From Notospermus geniculatus (taxonomy: Eukaryota > Nemertea > Pilidiophora > Heteronemertea > Lineidae): DNA of 64,000 nucleotides. The notes beneath the pieces are model-generated. The model saw nothing but the letters and a program-made list of their open reading frames with translations, made no database searches and was not told where the DNA came from. Below are positions 41,625 through 52,238 of this stretch, piece by piece. Every line of letters begins with the position of its first letter. Within the stretch, counting starts at the first letter, position 1. The stretch is taken from assembly GCA_002633025.1 (NCBI GenBank), contig NMRB01000285.1:30472-94471 (forward strand). The letters are read 5' to 3'. A program made the translations under genes and the position numbers.

Positions 41625-42132
41625 GTCACACTGAAGTACAGTACTTGGCACAATTGACCTCCCTAAATCCGCGTACCTTCCCCGTACGTGACGAGGAAGG
41701 TAGGCTTCAGTTCATCGCGTATGGTACGGGTACGTCACGCGTCTCTGTTGCATGACGTCGGGTGAATGACGTTGCGTCTTCACTGCATGCCTTCCATGTC
41801 GCTGCGCCACGTCCTCGGAAGATACGAGGACGGCACGTGCATGACGCTGCATGTAGTACGCGGATGGTGCGCGGCGCGGAAGGGAGGTCAATTGTGCAAG
41901 GTACTGTAGTTCTCAAAACGACCTGTCCCGCCCCCAAAAATTGTAATGGGTTAGAATGTGTAACGTTGGCCAAATAATGTCTCGAAGTTTCTGGAGCACT
42001 CTTGCCAATCCCGTCCGAGCCTGTTCATGAAGTTCGTAAAAAGACTGTAAAAAAATGCCACTACTGTTCGCACACAGTTTGAGCCCGTTCGGCAACATTT
42101 TCAGGAACGTACTGAGAACTAGCTCAGTGTGA
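41625..42132 (+). mobile_element. MITE M4 copy, interrupted by M1
   Basis: TCACACTGAAGTA at the left and GAACTAGCTCAGTGTGA at the right are the M4 ends. The internal GTGTAACGTTGGCCAAATAA is intact. M1 is inserted at the TA of GAAGTAGTTC. Confidence 0.85.
41637..41908. mobile_element. MITE M1, TA-inserting, 272 bp
   Basis: Terminal inverted repeats of about 30 bp: TACAGTACTTGGCACAATTG at the left and CAATTGTGCAAGGTACTGTA at the right. The empty site is preserved in M4 copies at 45600 and 21610 (GAAGTAGTTCTC), giving a TA duplication as for Tc1/mariner movers. Confidence 0.9.
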
Positions 42133-42167
42133 TGGAGGCATAACTGTACTCATGAATCATGTGGAAC

Positions 42168-42215
42168 CTTGATAGCCTAGTGGTTGTCACGTCTGCTCAG
42201 CAAGCAGCAGCAGCA
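42168..42215 (+). mobile_element. SINE-A head fragment running into CAG repeats
   Basis: CTTGATAGCCTAGTGGTTGT and CACGTCTGCTCAGCAAGC match the SINE-A head, then switch to (CAG)n at 42204. The rest of the SINE is absent. Confidence 0.65.
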
Positions 42216-42325
42216 GCAACCGCAGACAAGGCGATATCGGCTATGGTATTGTTTCACATTGGGCGAACATTGCTGGGGAGAGGATTCCACGCATCGCTGT
42301 CCAGCACACACCTCGCATCAACATC

Positions 42326-42421
42326 ATGAAACCTTGCTAGCTTAGTGGTTGCTAGTGGTGTACATTGGCCTGAACAAATTGGCTGATTTAGTAACCAACT
42401 AAGCCTAGCAAGGTTTCATGA
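42326..42421. mobile_element. Foldback derived from a SINE head
   Basis: The arms CATGAAACCTTGCTAGCTTA and the inverse of TAAGCCTAGCAAGGTTTCAT pair over about 28 bases. The arm core GCTAGCTTAGTGGTT resembles the SINE-A A box. Confidence 0.6.
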
Positions 42422-43368
42422 ATATGGGCACAGATCACTTGCGAGATCGCCTGGTGTGCTGCTGGCTTAAAAATGCACAGTACTCTTAATCAATCAGAAC
42501 ATGAACCATGCCTAATTCGATTATACCGATCACCTGCGTGTAGCGGTAATCATTCAAACACAGAAAGAACAAGTGAGGAAAAGGCAATTGATTGATATCC
42601 AATCCAGTTTCCTATAAATTGGATAATCCAAAATAGTTTTGATGACTACCCCCTCCTGGGTTTTTCTTCTGATGAATAAAGCATCAATCCGATGGTGCAT
42701 TGGACGTTAGGTGAAATATTAGCTGTTGGAATGGTATGATGAAGATGTAAAGGATTTTTTTCGCCGTTTGTCGATGTTGGGTGTCGGCAATCAACACTAG
42801 GCAGACTGTACCCCCTGGAGTGGCTCTATTGGAAAACAAAGATGTCCGTACATCAATATGTATTTGACAGACGGAGGCAGCCGGTGTTTGATTTCAAAGA
42901 CCTGTTGCCTATTCACCCGACGTGTCTCCTTCGATGTCTGAGTATCCAAGGAGCAGCTCGTGATAGAAAATAACCTTTGTGACCGACGTTGGCAGAAATG
43001 TAGATTTATCGAGAAAACTGACAGAAGAAGTCAAAGAAATTCGTACACACATCTTGACGTCTTTTCTGGTATGAGAGCTCTTAAATTCCAAAATATCAGG
43101 CTCGCAGAACCAGGCCAGGAAAACCCATGGAATGGAACGTCGCTGAATGATCAACAAGGGTTGTCAGATTGCCTGTGGGTTGATCTGCTACTGTTTACCT
43201 GTTACATAGTACATTTCAGCGATTGAAATGTGCGGGTTCACCAAGGCCATTAACACTTTCCTCAAATGCGATATCCGACAGGCTTCACATTTAACTTCAC
43301 CATTGGACACTAACACTGACCCTAATCATTAACCTGCAATCTGCACTTCAGCCTTTGGAGACGGAGAA
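42422..43368. other. Intergenic, nothing firm
   Basis: Open frames of 80-90 codons occur on both strands at 42909-43226 but overlap each other and match nothing. Confidence 0.35.
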
Positions 43369-43558
43369 TGGTAGAATGGATACAGATAGAGTCCAAAAGT
43401 TAGGATTAGGGTTAGGATTAGGGTTGGGGTTAGGGTTAGGGTTGGGGTTAGGGTAAGGGTTAGTTAGGATTAGGGTTAGGGTTAGGGTTAGGATTAGGGG
43501 GTTAGGGTTAGGAGTTCCCATTCGGCAATGTTGGACTCTATCTGTATCCATTTTACCA
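43369..43558. mobile_element. Foldback element containing TTAGGG-type repeats
   Basis: The arms TGGTAGAATGGATACAGATA and the inverse of TATCTGTATCCATTTTACCA (about 30 bp) enclose 43398-43512, an array of TTAGGG, TTGGGG and GATTAGGG. Confidence 0.8.
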
Positions 43559-43993
43559 CTTACCCTTTGGAGACCTAACCAGGCCATTGCAGGAACTGAC
43601 TATCGCTTGCACATTTAAAAGTTGAAGCATGGCGAGATAATTCCAACAATTTCCTGGATGACGGGCATCTCCTTGACTAAACACCAAATGGGAAATCCAG
43701 GTTCTCGCTCGGGGAAAAAACCATGAAGAATGAGAATAGAATGGCAGCGCCAGTCTCCTCTATCTCTGCATTGATCTTTCAGAATGAGCATCAAACGTGA
43801 AAATTCCGACTGCATTGATTTCACAAATTTTCTGATTAGATTCCTGTCGATGGGGTATCCGATCAATATCTTCGGGGTGATTTATTGAATTTGAAGATTG
43901 AAAACTCTGCGTGGAGAGATGAGTTAACTATGTGGCGTTGTGGGATGGATGTGTACACGGTGCAAGTTTATTACGTTCGCATCAGAGCTGTTA
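43559..43993. other. Intergenic, nothing recognised
   Basis: An 83-codon minus frame (43615-43866) shows no motif. Confidence 0.35.
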
Positions 43994-44510
43994 AGGCCGT
44001 CTCACACGAGCGCCGAGTACGGCGTCAACTAGCGCGTTTTGAAAATGCCGACAAGCGCACTATTTAGCGCATAGTTGACGCCGTGTGAATGCACGTCCTG
44101 CGTTTTCAAAACGCAGGCCCTGCGTTTTCGTGCGTTTTGATGACTTCCGGTACGTAGCGTCTCTTCTCTTTGACGCAGAGAATGCGATAAATTAATGCAA
44201 AGTAGGCGTTTGTAAACGTGCAGTGCGTTTACAAACGCTGCGTTTTCATGCGTTCTCGTGCGTTCTCATGCATTTTCATGCGTTCTTAAACGCAGCGTTT
44301 GCGTCAATAGACGCACTCTTCTGCGTTTTCGAAAAAGTTTTGGACATGTTGAAAACCAGTGCGTTCATCCAGAGGTCTGCGTTTACAAACGCAGAGTTGG
44401 TGCACGCAGTGCGTCAACCCTGCGCTTACCATGGGCTCATTTCGGCATTTCATAAACGCCCCTAGGCGCACGGCCTAAACGCCGGATAAAACGCTCGTGT
44501 GAGACGGGCT
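43994..44510. mobile_element. Harbinger-like MITE, TTA target duplication
   Basis: 517 bp with ends AGGCCGTCTCACACGAGCG and CGCTCGTGTGAGACGGGCT (one mismatch). TTA flanks both sides (43991-43993, 44511-44513), the preference of PIF/Harbinger elements. The interior is dense in TGCGTTTT/AAACGCA motifs on both strands. Confidence 0.85.
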
Positions 44511-44621
44511 TTACACTCGTCCCCAGTGTTCAGGTGGCCCACTAAATCCCGGCATGATTGGTGCCAAAGGAGAAGGATCATCAGTAGATGGCGCTGTTTG
44601 ATGAGGGAGCCAATAATAAGC

Positions 44622-44783
44622 CCAGGAGGCGGATCCACAATTTCAGAAAAGTGGGGGCGCACTCGGCTGGAAACATTGAAATCTGCAGTGAATTTCAATG
44701 ATTTTCTCCAAATTTCACGGTCGATTTTACAGATTTGTTGTCCGAAAGGGGGGCGTGCGCCCCCCTTGGATCCACGCCTGAAA
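44622..44783. mobile_element. GGATCC-end MITE, diverged
   Basis: Left CAGGAGGCGGATCCAC and right CCCTTGGATCCACGCCTG. The interior is unrelated to the other copies except for GGGGGCG runs near the end. Confidence 0.6.
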
Positions 44784-45017
44784 CCATCATGACAGGTTCA
44801 ACCGATGCTGCGGTAACACACTTTCTGATTGGCTGAGATACGTGTACAAAATGTACACTGTATATTCATTCTCGTGGCAGATTCCCAGTGGGATTCCACG
44901 AATTAGATAGCTAACGCCATCTATTAGTGATACTTTGAGGATCACATCAACTGAACCAGATTCATTGTGCGGATAACGTAGTGCATGGGTAGCGGTTTGA
45001 AACTGCAGGAGGAGTTA

Positions 45018-45260
45018 AGCCTAGTTTATACTTCGACGCACGACCATCGCCGGCGACCGACGCTCTATCTTGCTTTCGACGCCGACCCCGTCGTGCGATT
45101 GGGTCGGCGTCCGATCGCGAGGCTGTTATTACTTGAGTCATTTCATAACGGGTTGCCGTTGCTAAAGTACGCTGGGCTATGAATCAATTCCGCGAAGTCA
45201 GCGTCCAGATTTGATCGGGCGTCGGACGCCGATGGTCTTGCGTCGAAGTATAAACTAGGC
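45018..45260. mobile_element. MITE M6, copy 1
   Basis: Terminal inverted repeats AGCCTAGTTTATACTTCGAC and the inverse of TCGAAGTATAAACTAGGC, about 30 bp. The interior is rich in GTCGGCGTCCGATCG motifs. The second copy is at 57949-58192. Confidence 0.85.
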
Positions 45261-45599
45261 ACTGTACTCTATCGGACGAGGTTTGATCGCTGATGTGTGG
45301 TTTGATGTTGGATAAAATCAGTTCATTGTGACAGGGGGTTGCATCCTGCATGAATAATCAGTCATGCTATCGTGCCTCCAACTTATCTTAACTTGGCACA
45401 AAATCTATTGAAATTAACCAGAGGAAGAGATGATGTCAAGATTTAATGTCAAATTAATTAATGTCAAATATAGGGTCACCACAAAGACATTTCCCTTTTA
45501 TTCACTCTTACTAAAAAGAACAGTGGGAAGTAGGCCTATGATGATGCAGTGGAAAGTATGATGATGCAGTGGAAAGGGCATCAGATGTGTAAAGTACTG
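45261..45599. other. Intergenic, nothing recognised
   Basis: Short local repeats (AATTAATGTCAAAT; GATGATGCAGTGGAAAG twice) only. Confidence 0.45.
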
Positions 45600-45838
45600 T
45601 CACACTGAAGTAGTTCTCAAAATGTCCTGCCCCGTCCTATAACAATCATAAAACAGGCTAGAACGTGTAACGTTGGCCAAATAATGTCTCAAAGTTCTGG
45701 AGCACTCTTCCCGTCCGAGCCGTCCACGAAGTTCGTAAAAAGAGTCTGAAGTTGCCACTACGTCCACTCCATTCGTACACAGTTTAAGCCCGTTCCACAA
45801 CATTTTCAAGATCGTACTGAAAACTAGCTCAGTGTGAT
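45600..45838 (+). mobile_element. MITE M4, uninterrupted copy
   Basis: 239 bp. Ends TCACACTGAAGTAGTTCTCA and the inverse of TCACACTGAGCTAGTTTTC. It provides the empty sites for M1 (GAAGTAGTTC) and M5 (CCAAATAATGTC). Confidence 0.85.
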
Positions 45839-46479
45839 GGGGCATAACCAGTAGGCACCAAATCAGAATTCTACATACCATTGCAACCTTCTCTGCTCAG
45901 CTTGGTCATTTCGTTACATGAGAAAATCACACCTTCACATCATAGGGCTCACCGTGGAAACGTGTGCACTTACAAAGAACACAAAATGACATTCCGCGAT
46001 GAAGAATTTTTCCCATTTTTTAGTACCGCTGACTTCTTTAGAAAGTCCTCTTTGTGTTCTCCAAATGCCACTCAAATCAGATGAACCAAGATTTATAAAA
46101 GAAGTGGTTTCTCTCCTCAAAGCACGTCACTGCTAGTAAGTAAATAACGGCTGGCATTTGTTGCGTACAAAATGGCGGCCATCAATTCCACATGATGGCT
46201 CGCCAAATTTTGCCATTACTGCGCATCTTATTTAATAACCATCACGTTTTGTTGCCGAGGTGTAAGCACTCTTTTAGACTCACCTCAACCTTGTCAGTTT
46301 CAATAGTGTACCTGTCTGTATTCATACACGGATATCTTGGACCTATTCAGGTTGAATCAATTACAGCCGCAGGCTCTGGCCATTTGCAGGATAACAGGGA
46401 AAGAGGAGGATAGAAATTGTAGAGTATGATGAGTTGCTCTGAGTCGATGGGGACAGGGTCACATTGTGATGGATTTTAA
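45839..46479. other. Intergenic, nothing recognised
   Basis: AAAATGGCGGCCAT at about 46169 is a YY1-like motif. No gene was recognised. Confidence 0.35.
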
Positions 46480-46855
46480 AGTGTACGTTTATTCCCTTTG
46501 GGAAGGTGATGGTGTTGACTTTGTCTGAGATGCTGTAAGACATAGAGATGAATTTTCCAACTCCATGTGTAGAACACACGTTCGTCTTCCGTAACCGCCT
46601 CTTCCGTCAGCAACTGGCGACTGTCAGTGATTAAGTGTTACTGGTTACAATACATAAGACAGCGTAACGGTTTATTCCCTTTGGGATGGTGAAGGTGTTG
46701 ACTTTGAGATGCTGTAGGAGACAGAGGAATGGGACGTTCTTACTCGGTGTGTAGAAACGTACGTTCTTCTTCGGTAACCGCCTCTCCCGTCGACGTCAGC
46801 AACTGGTGACTGTCAGTGATTAACTGTTACTGGTTACAATACGTAAGGCAGCATC
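46480..46855. repeat. Tandem duplication, about 185 bp x 2
   Basis: Both units run from TTTATTCCCTTTGGGA through GTAACCGCCTC and CAGCAACTGG to TGTTACTGGTTACAATAC. Units differ at scattered positions, and the second gains GACGT before CAGCAACTGG. Confidence 0.85.
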
Positions 46856-46928
46856 ATTCCTGAAACCCCTCCAAATTGAATTCACATTCCTCGCTCTTCA
46901 CATCCATGGCCTGATACAGTAAGCGCAT

Positions 46929-47184
46929 TTTTCATCAGGGCTGAAGACAAAACATTATTGACCCTGGTAAGTATGGAAGAGGCCATCTCAAGCTACTCAT
47001 GTACCTCACTTGGATGGAGTCTTTTACTTGCCCTTGCAAAGACACAAGGTAAAAGGCACTACAGCTTACTGTCCCATGCGACGGACTGAAGAGCCGGGAA
47101 TGAAATCCCATATGGCCTGGGCTGGATTCGAACTTGGGACATGCCACTTGCTAAGTGGACGTACCACTAGGCTATCAGGCTCCT
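46929..47184 (-). mobile_element. SINE-A, full length
   Basis: Reverse-oriented body with B box GGATTCGAACTTGGGAC and A box GTACCACTAGGCTATCAGG. Confidence 0.85.
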
Positions 47185-47186
47185 CC

Positions 47187-47262
47187 AAAATAGCCCAGGC
47201 TAGATTCGAACCCAGGACCTGTTGCTTGCTAAGCGGATGTGATAACTGCTGCTTTCTATCGG
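47187..47262 (-). mobile_element. Second SINE-A head in tandem
   Basis: AGCCCAGGCTAGATTCGAAC, then GGACCTGTTGCTTGCTAAGC and GTGATAACTGCTG: a head without body, directly after the previous head. Confidence 0.75.
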
Positions 47263-47787
47263 AGCTCTTCGAAGAGTTTCTGACAGGTACGTTTGTTGTT
47301 TATCAGGCAGCCTCTCCTCCTCGAATAATCTCAACAGAACAGGTGGGGGTGACATTTTTCATCAGATTTCCTTTCTCATTCCTCAAAATACTGTTTTGTA
47401 ATCAGGAGCAACTCCTGACAAGGATCTCAACACCAACAAGTAGCTCATTCGCATCGGAAATGTCAAAACCAGGCAATCCAATGTCGAAATCCAGGTTAGT
47501 ATCCGTGACAAATTCAATAAAACGTATCCAATAAATTCGGCTAATTTGCCGTGTGTGGCCACGGGAAGTAATCTAACATAGAAGTATTGCTGACGGCAAC
47601 GAGAGCCATGATTGCTTGGTGTTTATCCACCGGTGTGTTTGTCATGGAAAAACAAGTCGTTGTTGATGTGAGCTGCGATCAGTCAAGGCAGTGGATTGCT
47701 CTGATATCACAGCGGGGTAAACTGAGGGTCCGCACTGGGGGTAAGATAATGTTACCAAGAGCTTGGTATTGATTATGACACTTGGGG
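47263..47787. other. Intergenic, nothing recognised
   Basis: Short frames only. Confidence 0.4.
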
Positions 47788-48045
47788 GAGCCTGCTGGTT
47801 ATAATATCATGTCTGCTTAGCAAGCGCAGGTCGTAGGTTCGAATCTAGCTTCGACCATATGGGATTAAACATCCCTGGCTCTTTACGTCCATCGCATGGA
47901 AGAGTAAGCAAGCCATGGTGCCTTTACCTTCTACCTTTGCATGGGCAAGTAAAAGACCCCATCCAAATGAATAACATGAGTAGGGATGGACTCTTCCAAA
48001 CTTACCAGGGCCAATAATGATTTGGCTTCAGCCCTGATGGAATGA
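47788..48045 (+). mobile_element. SINE-A, nearly full length
   Basis: Head with TTAGCAAGC and GGTTCGAATCT, linker CCATATGGGATTAAACATCC, body, and GCCCTGATGGAATG end. Confidence 0.85.
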
Positions 48046-48055
48046 AAGGGTATAC

Positions 48056-48378
48056 ATGCAACAAGTCATGGTGCCTTGTAGCTTGTTTCTTTGCAAGATG
48101 GGGATTTCTTTGAAGATGGGGATTTGGTCTAGTGGTTAAGGCGAGCTGCCCCTGAGTGCTGGCGATATGCCTTATGCGAGGGTCTGTGGGTTCCAGTCCG
48201 GTAGCAATCTATTCTTTCACCTCAGAAACCTGTTATTATTTCAGGTTTCTTTGCGAGGGTAAGTAAAAGACCCCATCCAAGTGAGGAATATGAATAGCTT
48301 GAGATGGCGTCTTCCACACTTTTCAGGGTCAATAGCTTTGGCTTTGGCCCTATGGAGGGAAAAATCTAATGCAATCTC
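48056..48378 (+). mobile_element. SINE-A fragment interrupted by another tRNA-like element
   Basis: AAGTCATGGTGCCTTGTAGC and TTTCTTTGCAAG precede, and GTTTCTTTGCGAGGGTAAG to the AATCTAATGCAAT tail follow, the insertion at 48098-48245. Confidence 0.75.
48098..48245 (+). mobile_element. Nested tRNA-derived insertion, long variable arm
   Basis: GGTCTAGTGGTTAAGGCG (A box) and GGTTCCAGTCC (B box) are about 60 bases apart, a spacing like class II (Leu/Ser) tRNAs. GTTTCTTTGC lies at both junctions, consistent with a target duplication made by retroposition. No CCA or acceptor pairing. Confidence 0.6.
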
Positions 48379-48699
48379 CACTTTTCCACTCAGCTCTTCC
48401 CCTTTCACTGGAGGTGAGGTTAGGGTTAGTTAGGGCGAGGCAACAGTCAGACTGCCACCAGAGTCTGATACAATTCCTGGTCAGCCTTGTTTTTCAGCCG
48501 CGACACCGACTCATGCCATGTCCCGAACATTAACCAATACAAATGACATTCATTCATCGCATTTTCACAGGGCCCGCCGTCGATACGCATTAGCCTCCCG
48601 CTTGGCACATCAAAGCAAATTAGCCTGCGACAATCGTTACGTGCACTCGGAAACATACAAGTTGATTGCAGCATCATTCACTGCTTTAATTGTTCAGCT
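48379..48699. other. Intergenic, nothing recognised
   Basis: A short GGTTAGGGTTAGTTAGGG run at about 48418. No gene was recognised. Confidence 0.4.
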
Positions 48700-48941
48700 A
48701 TTGAACTGAACAGCAAAGCTAATGGTGCTACTTGTATCATATCTGGCCTAGTTAGTTTAACATTGGTAGGTTGTTCACTACTTATACTGCAGATTCACTT
48801 GTCTGAGGTCACTTGCCTGAGAATGAGCAGCAAATGGTGGCGCTTGTATCATATCCGACCTAGTTATTTAGCTTTGGCAGTTGCTAGGTGCTGTAATTTT
48901 ACTTGGCTGACATGGCTGAGGTCACTTGCCTAATAGTTTAA

Positions 48942-49138
48942 AGGAGCACGGTATTGGATCTCAAATGCGTTATTTGACTGCTGACGTAGAGGGAGCCACC
49001 TAGCGGCAGTAAGACGAACTACAAAAATGCATTACAAAATGTACGCAGTAAATTGGGTCATTCGCCGAGACGTAGTCAGACCCTCGGGTTGGAGAGGTGG
49101 CGCCAGCTGTCGAGAAAAAGTGGCAATACCGTGCTCCT
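48942..49138. mobile_element. TTAA-inserting MITE (piggyBac-like)
   Basis: 197 bp with ends AGGAGCACGGTATTG and CAATACCGTGCTCCT. TTAA flanks both sides (48938-48941, 49139-49142). The empty site GTTTAACTTTGGCAGG is in another unit at about 50600. Confidence 0.9.
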
Positions 49139-49470
49139 TTAACTTTGGCAGGCTGCTGTAATGTCACTCTCTGAGGTCACTTGCCTCAGAACTGAACAGC
49201 AAAGCTAATGGTGCTACTTGTATCATATCTGGCCTAGTTAGTTTAACATTGGTAGGTTTTTCGCTGCTGCAGATTCACTTGTCTGAGGTCACTTGCCTGA
49301 GAAATGAACAGCAAAGCTAATGGTGCTGCTTGTATCATATCCGACCTAGTTAGTTAACTTGGGCAGGCTGCTAGCTGCTGTAATTTCACCCTCTGAGGTC
49401 AATTGCCTGAGAAATGAGCAGCAAAGCTAATGGTGGTACCGGTACTTGTATCATATCTGGCCTAGTTAGT

Positions 49471-50443
49471 TATACCCCCGCCAACGAGTTGGTGGGGGTA
49501 TACTGTTTTCAACTCGTCCGTGTGTGCGTGTGTTCGTGCGTTCGTTCGTTCGTTCGTGTGTGCGTTCGCCTTTCGGTTTCCGCTCATTTAAGGGAGAACG
49601 ACTGCAGGGATTGCTTTCGTTTCAACGTGGTACATTCATATTGACCATAGGAAGGTTCCTTTCGAAAATCGGACTCGTAGCGCATCCAATATGGCCGCCA
49701 TGGCTGGCGTCCTGATTTCGGTTTCCACTCATTTAAGGGAGAACGACTGCAGGGATTGCTTTCGTTTTAACGTGGTAGATTCCTATTGACCATAGGAAGG
49801 TTCCTTTCAAAAATCGGACTCGTAGCGCATCCAATATGGCCACCATGGCTGCCGTCTTGATTTCGGCTTCCGCTCAATTAAGGCAAAACGACTGTAGGGA
49901 TTGCTTTCATTAGCTCACCTGTGGTGAGCTTTTACGGTGTACCATTGTCTGTCATTGATCTCCACACACATTCTTCAAGTAAAGGTCGTCTCTATAGCCA
50001 TACAATTACCAACAACCAAAATCAAAATTGCCACACTGCTGGTACAACAACCATATTTCAGAGGTCCAGCTGGACCAAAAATAAGTGCAGCCAAAACAGG
50101 GTCTCGATCAACTGCTGATGGAGTACGACACTCCAAATGACAGATATTCTTGGTCAAAAATAGGAAAAATAGTAGCCTGGCAGTGGCTGTATAAAAGGAG
50201 CCAACAGAATTTTATTCTACCCATTGGTGAAATTGGAGCCCTATATTTTTGCAAGGAACCTTTGTGTTACTAAAAACCACTCCCTGTGCTCATTCGCCCT
50301 TAAATGACCTTTTCCCAAAAAATCCCCTGCCCATTTCTTTATCACCTGCCCTCAATAACAAGTTTTCACCTTAGCCACGAGGACCGTTACGGCGCCACAG
50401 CGGGGGTATAATTAGTGATTGCTCGCAATCACTGTATGTCTAG
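49471..50443 (+). mobile_element. H4 Helentron-like element, copy 2
   Basis: 5' palindrome TATACCCCCGCCAACGAG plus TTGGTGGGGGTATA, a TTCGTTCGTTCG linker, and three internal units of 145 bp (49574, 49719, 49864) with AATATGGCCGCCATGGCTG. After TTAGCTCACCTGTGGTGAGC a 500-bp region matches copy 1. It ends GCGGGGGTATA, hairpin AGTGATTGC-TC-GCAATCACT, GTATGTCTAG. It is inserted in the minisatellite. Confidence 0.8.
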
Positions 50444-50870
50444 TTAACATTGGTAGGTTTTTCGCTGCTGCAGATTCACTTGTCTGAGGTCACTTGCCTG
50501 AGAAATGAGCAGCAAATGGTGGCGCTTGTATCATATCCGGCCTAGTTATTTAGCTTTGGCAGTTGCTGTAATTTTACTTGGCTGAGTTCACTTGCCTAGC
50601 TAGTTTAACTTTGGCAGGGTGTTAGCTGCTGTAATTTCATCCTCTGAGGTCACTTGCCTCAGAACTGAGCAGCAAAGCTAATGGTGGTATTTGTATCATG
50701 TCTGGCCTAGTTTATCATTGGTAGGTTGTTCGCTACTGCGGATTCGGTAGGTTGTGGGCATCTGTAATTTCACTTGTCTGAGGTCACTTGCCTGAGAAGT
50801 AAACAGCAAGCTAATGGGGATAATTGTGTTATGGGTGTCTATTTCATCTGCAGGTTTGGTGACTGTAATT

Positions 50871-52238
50871 GCTCGTGAATTCAGTTGCTGATGACTTAAC
50901 AGCAGAACTAATTGCAGCTCTCATCCCTTTGATGAAACATTGTGTTATATATAGCATGTTTTTATGCTGAATTGCATACAGTATTGTCCCTAAAGTAAAC
51001 AACGAAAATGAACACCATGGCCCATCCTGAGGTAATAGGAGCAGTCAGCCGCGCGTGCATTGCCAAAAGATGGCAGCAATGTTCTAGCGGACCAATACAC
51101 AGGAAAATCCATGATGTGATTGGTGCTTGATCAAGAATGAATGGGTCCGCTATATGCATTGAATTGGGCCGTAGTGACACCTTTTGGTCAACTCACTGAC
51201 AGATCCTATTAGTGGTCCTTCGTGCTTACAAGTGCGTTGATGTAGGAAGTGGCAGCTAAGAATCACTGATTACTTCAGCATGACCTGACCCGGGCATGCA
51301 CATCTGGAAGACTCAACTGCACACTAAATGTGGAGTTACCACCAGATAATAAGCTTTATTACTTTTTTTCATTTCAGGATTAAATCAGGAGTTTGGCTGG
51401 TTTGAAAGAAAGGCCCCAATAAAGGTAAGGGATACTTTATTTCTATTGGGTGATACTGTTTTCTGCGTGCATGGTGACCTCACCTCAGTCCAGGAGTGTT
51501 TTTAAGAGTGGCCCAACTAAGTCAGAGCATGGGGGAGGAATCCCCATCCCCTGGAAAATTCTTTGAAATCCACCTGCCTGCCATGATAAGTCTTTTAAAC
51601 CAACTGTAAATTTTAACAAGAAGAGTATAAAAATACCCCTTCAACTTTCACTTTACATCCTTGCATGCAAATGCAAGCAGTAGACCAAGAATATCCATCA
51701 GTTTTTTCCAGTGGTTCTAAAGGTGTCCAAGTTTTTTGTACCGTTGACTTCCAACAGCACTGATGCAGTAGCACACAGGGGTTTCAAGATTCCCAGTTGG
51801 TTTCCAAATCCAAGAGTACCAATGGTATTCCCAGGAATACCAGTAGTGTATCTGAAACCCAGTGTACTGGGTTATGGTGAGCGCAGTTCTAAATGAATTG
51901 CGCAGAAACCATTGAAGTTCGGCATCATACCAAATCATTGGCATCATTGCACAATTACAAATATGACTCTCTGATGCCACAACTCATCTGACTGTCATTA
52001 CAACAGCAACACATAAATCATAAAGCTTTTGAACGTATCAATTTCAGACCCCAGAGGTTTTCAATTATGCAAGGGGTAATGCACGGATGCAGTACATTTC
52101 CATACAATGCTGTTGGAATGGAATATTTTTTGTTTGGCTACATGGTGGGCTCTGATATGTCATAGATACAGTGATGCATTTATTTTGTGCAGCAGTGTAT
52201 GCAGATTTTGACCATTTGTTATTATTGGAGCTTTTTGT
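50871..52238. other. Intergenic, nothing recognised
   Basis: About 1.4 kb. Short frames on both strands at 51711-51980 overlap and match nothing. ACCAATGGTATTCCCAGGAA at about 51817 is locally palindromic. Confidence 0.4.

Larger units (their letters stand above)
48700..50870. repeat. Minisatellite, about 110-120 bp units, with insertions
   Basis: Units with AGCAAAGCTAATGGTGCTAC, TCATATCTGGCCTAGTTAG and CACTTGTCTGAGGTCACTTG occur about eight times (48709, 48828, 49194, 49308, 49421, 50508, 50668, 50801). The array is interrupted by a TTAA-inserting MITE and by H4. Confidence 0.85.

Noticed and set aside
43398-43512. True telomere or chromosome-fusion point
   Set aside because: The array is short, degenerate and framed by inverted repeats within ordinary sequence.
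43348-43587. Repeat protein with NPNPNP
   Set aside because: Translation of the TTAGGG-type array.
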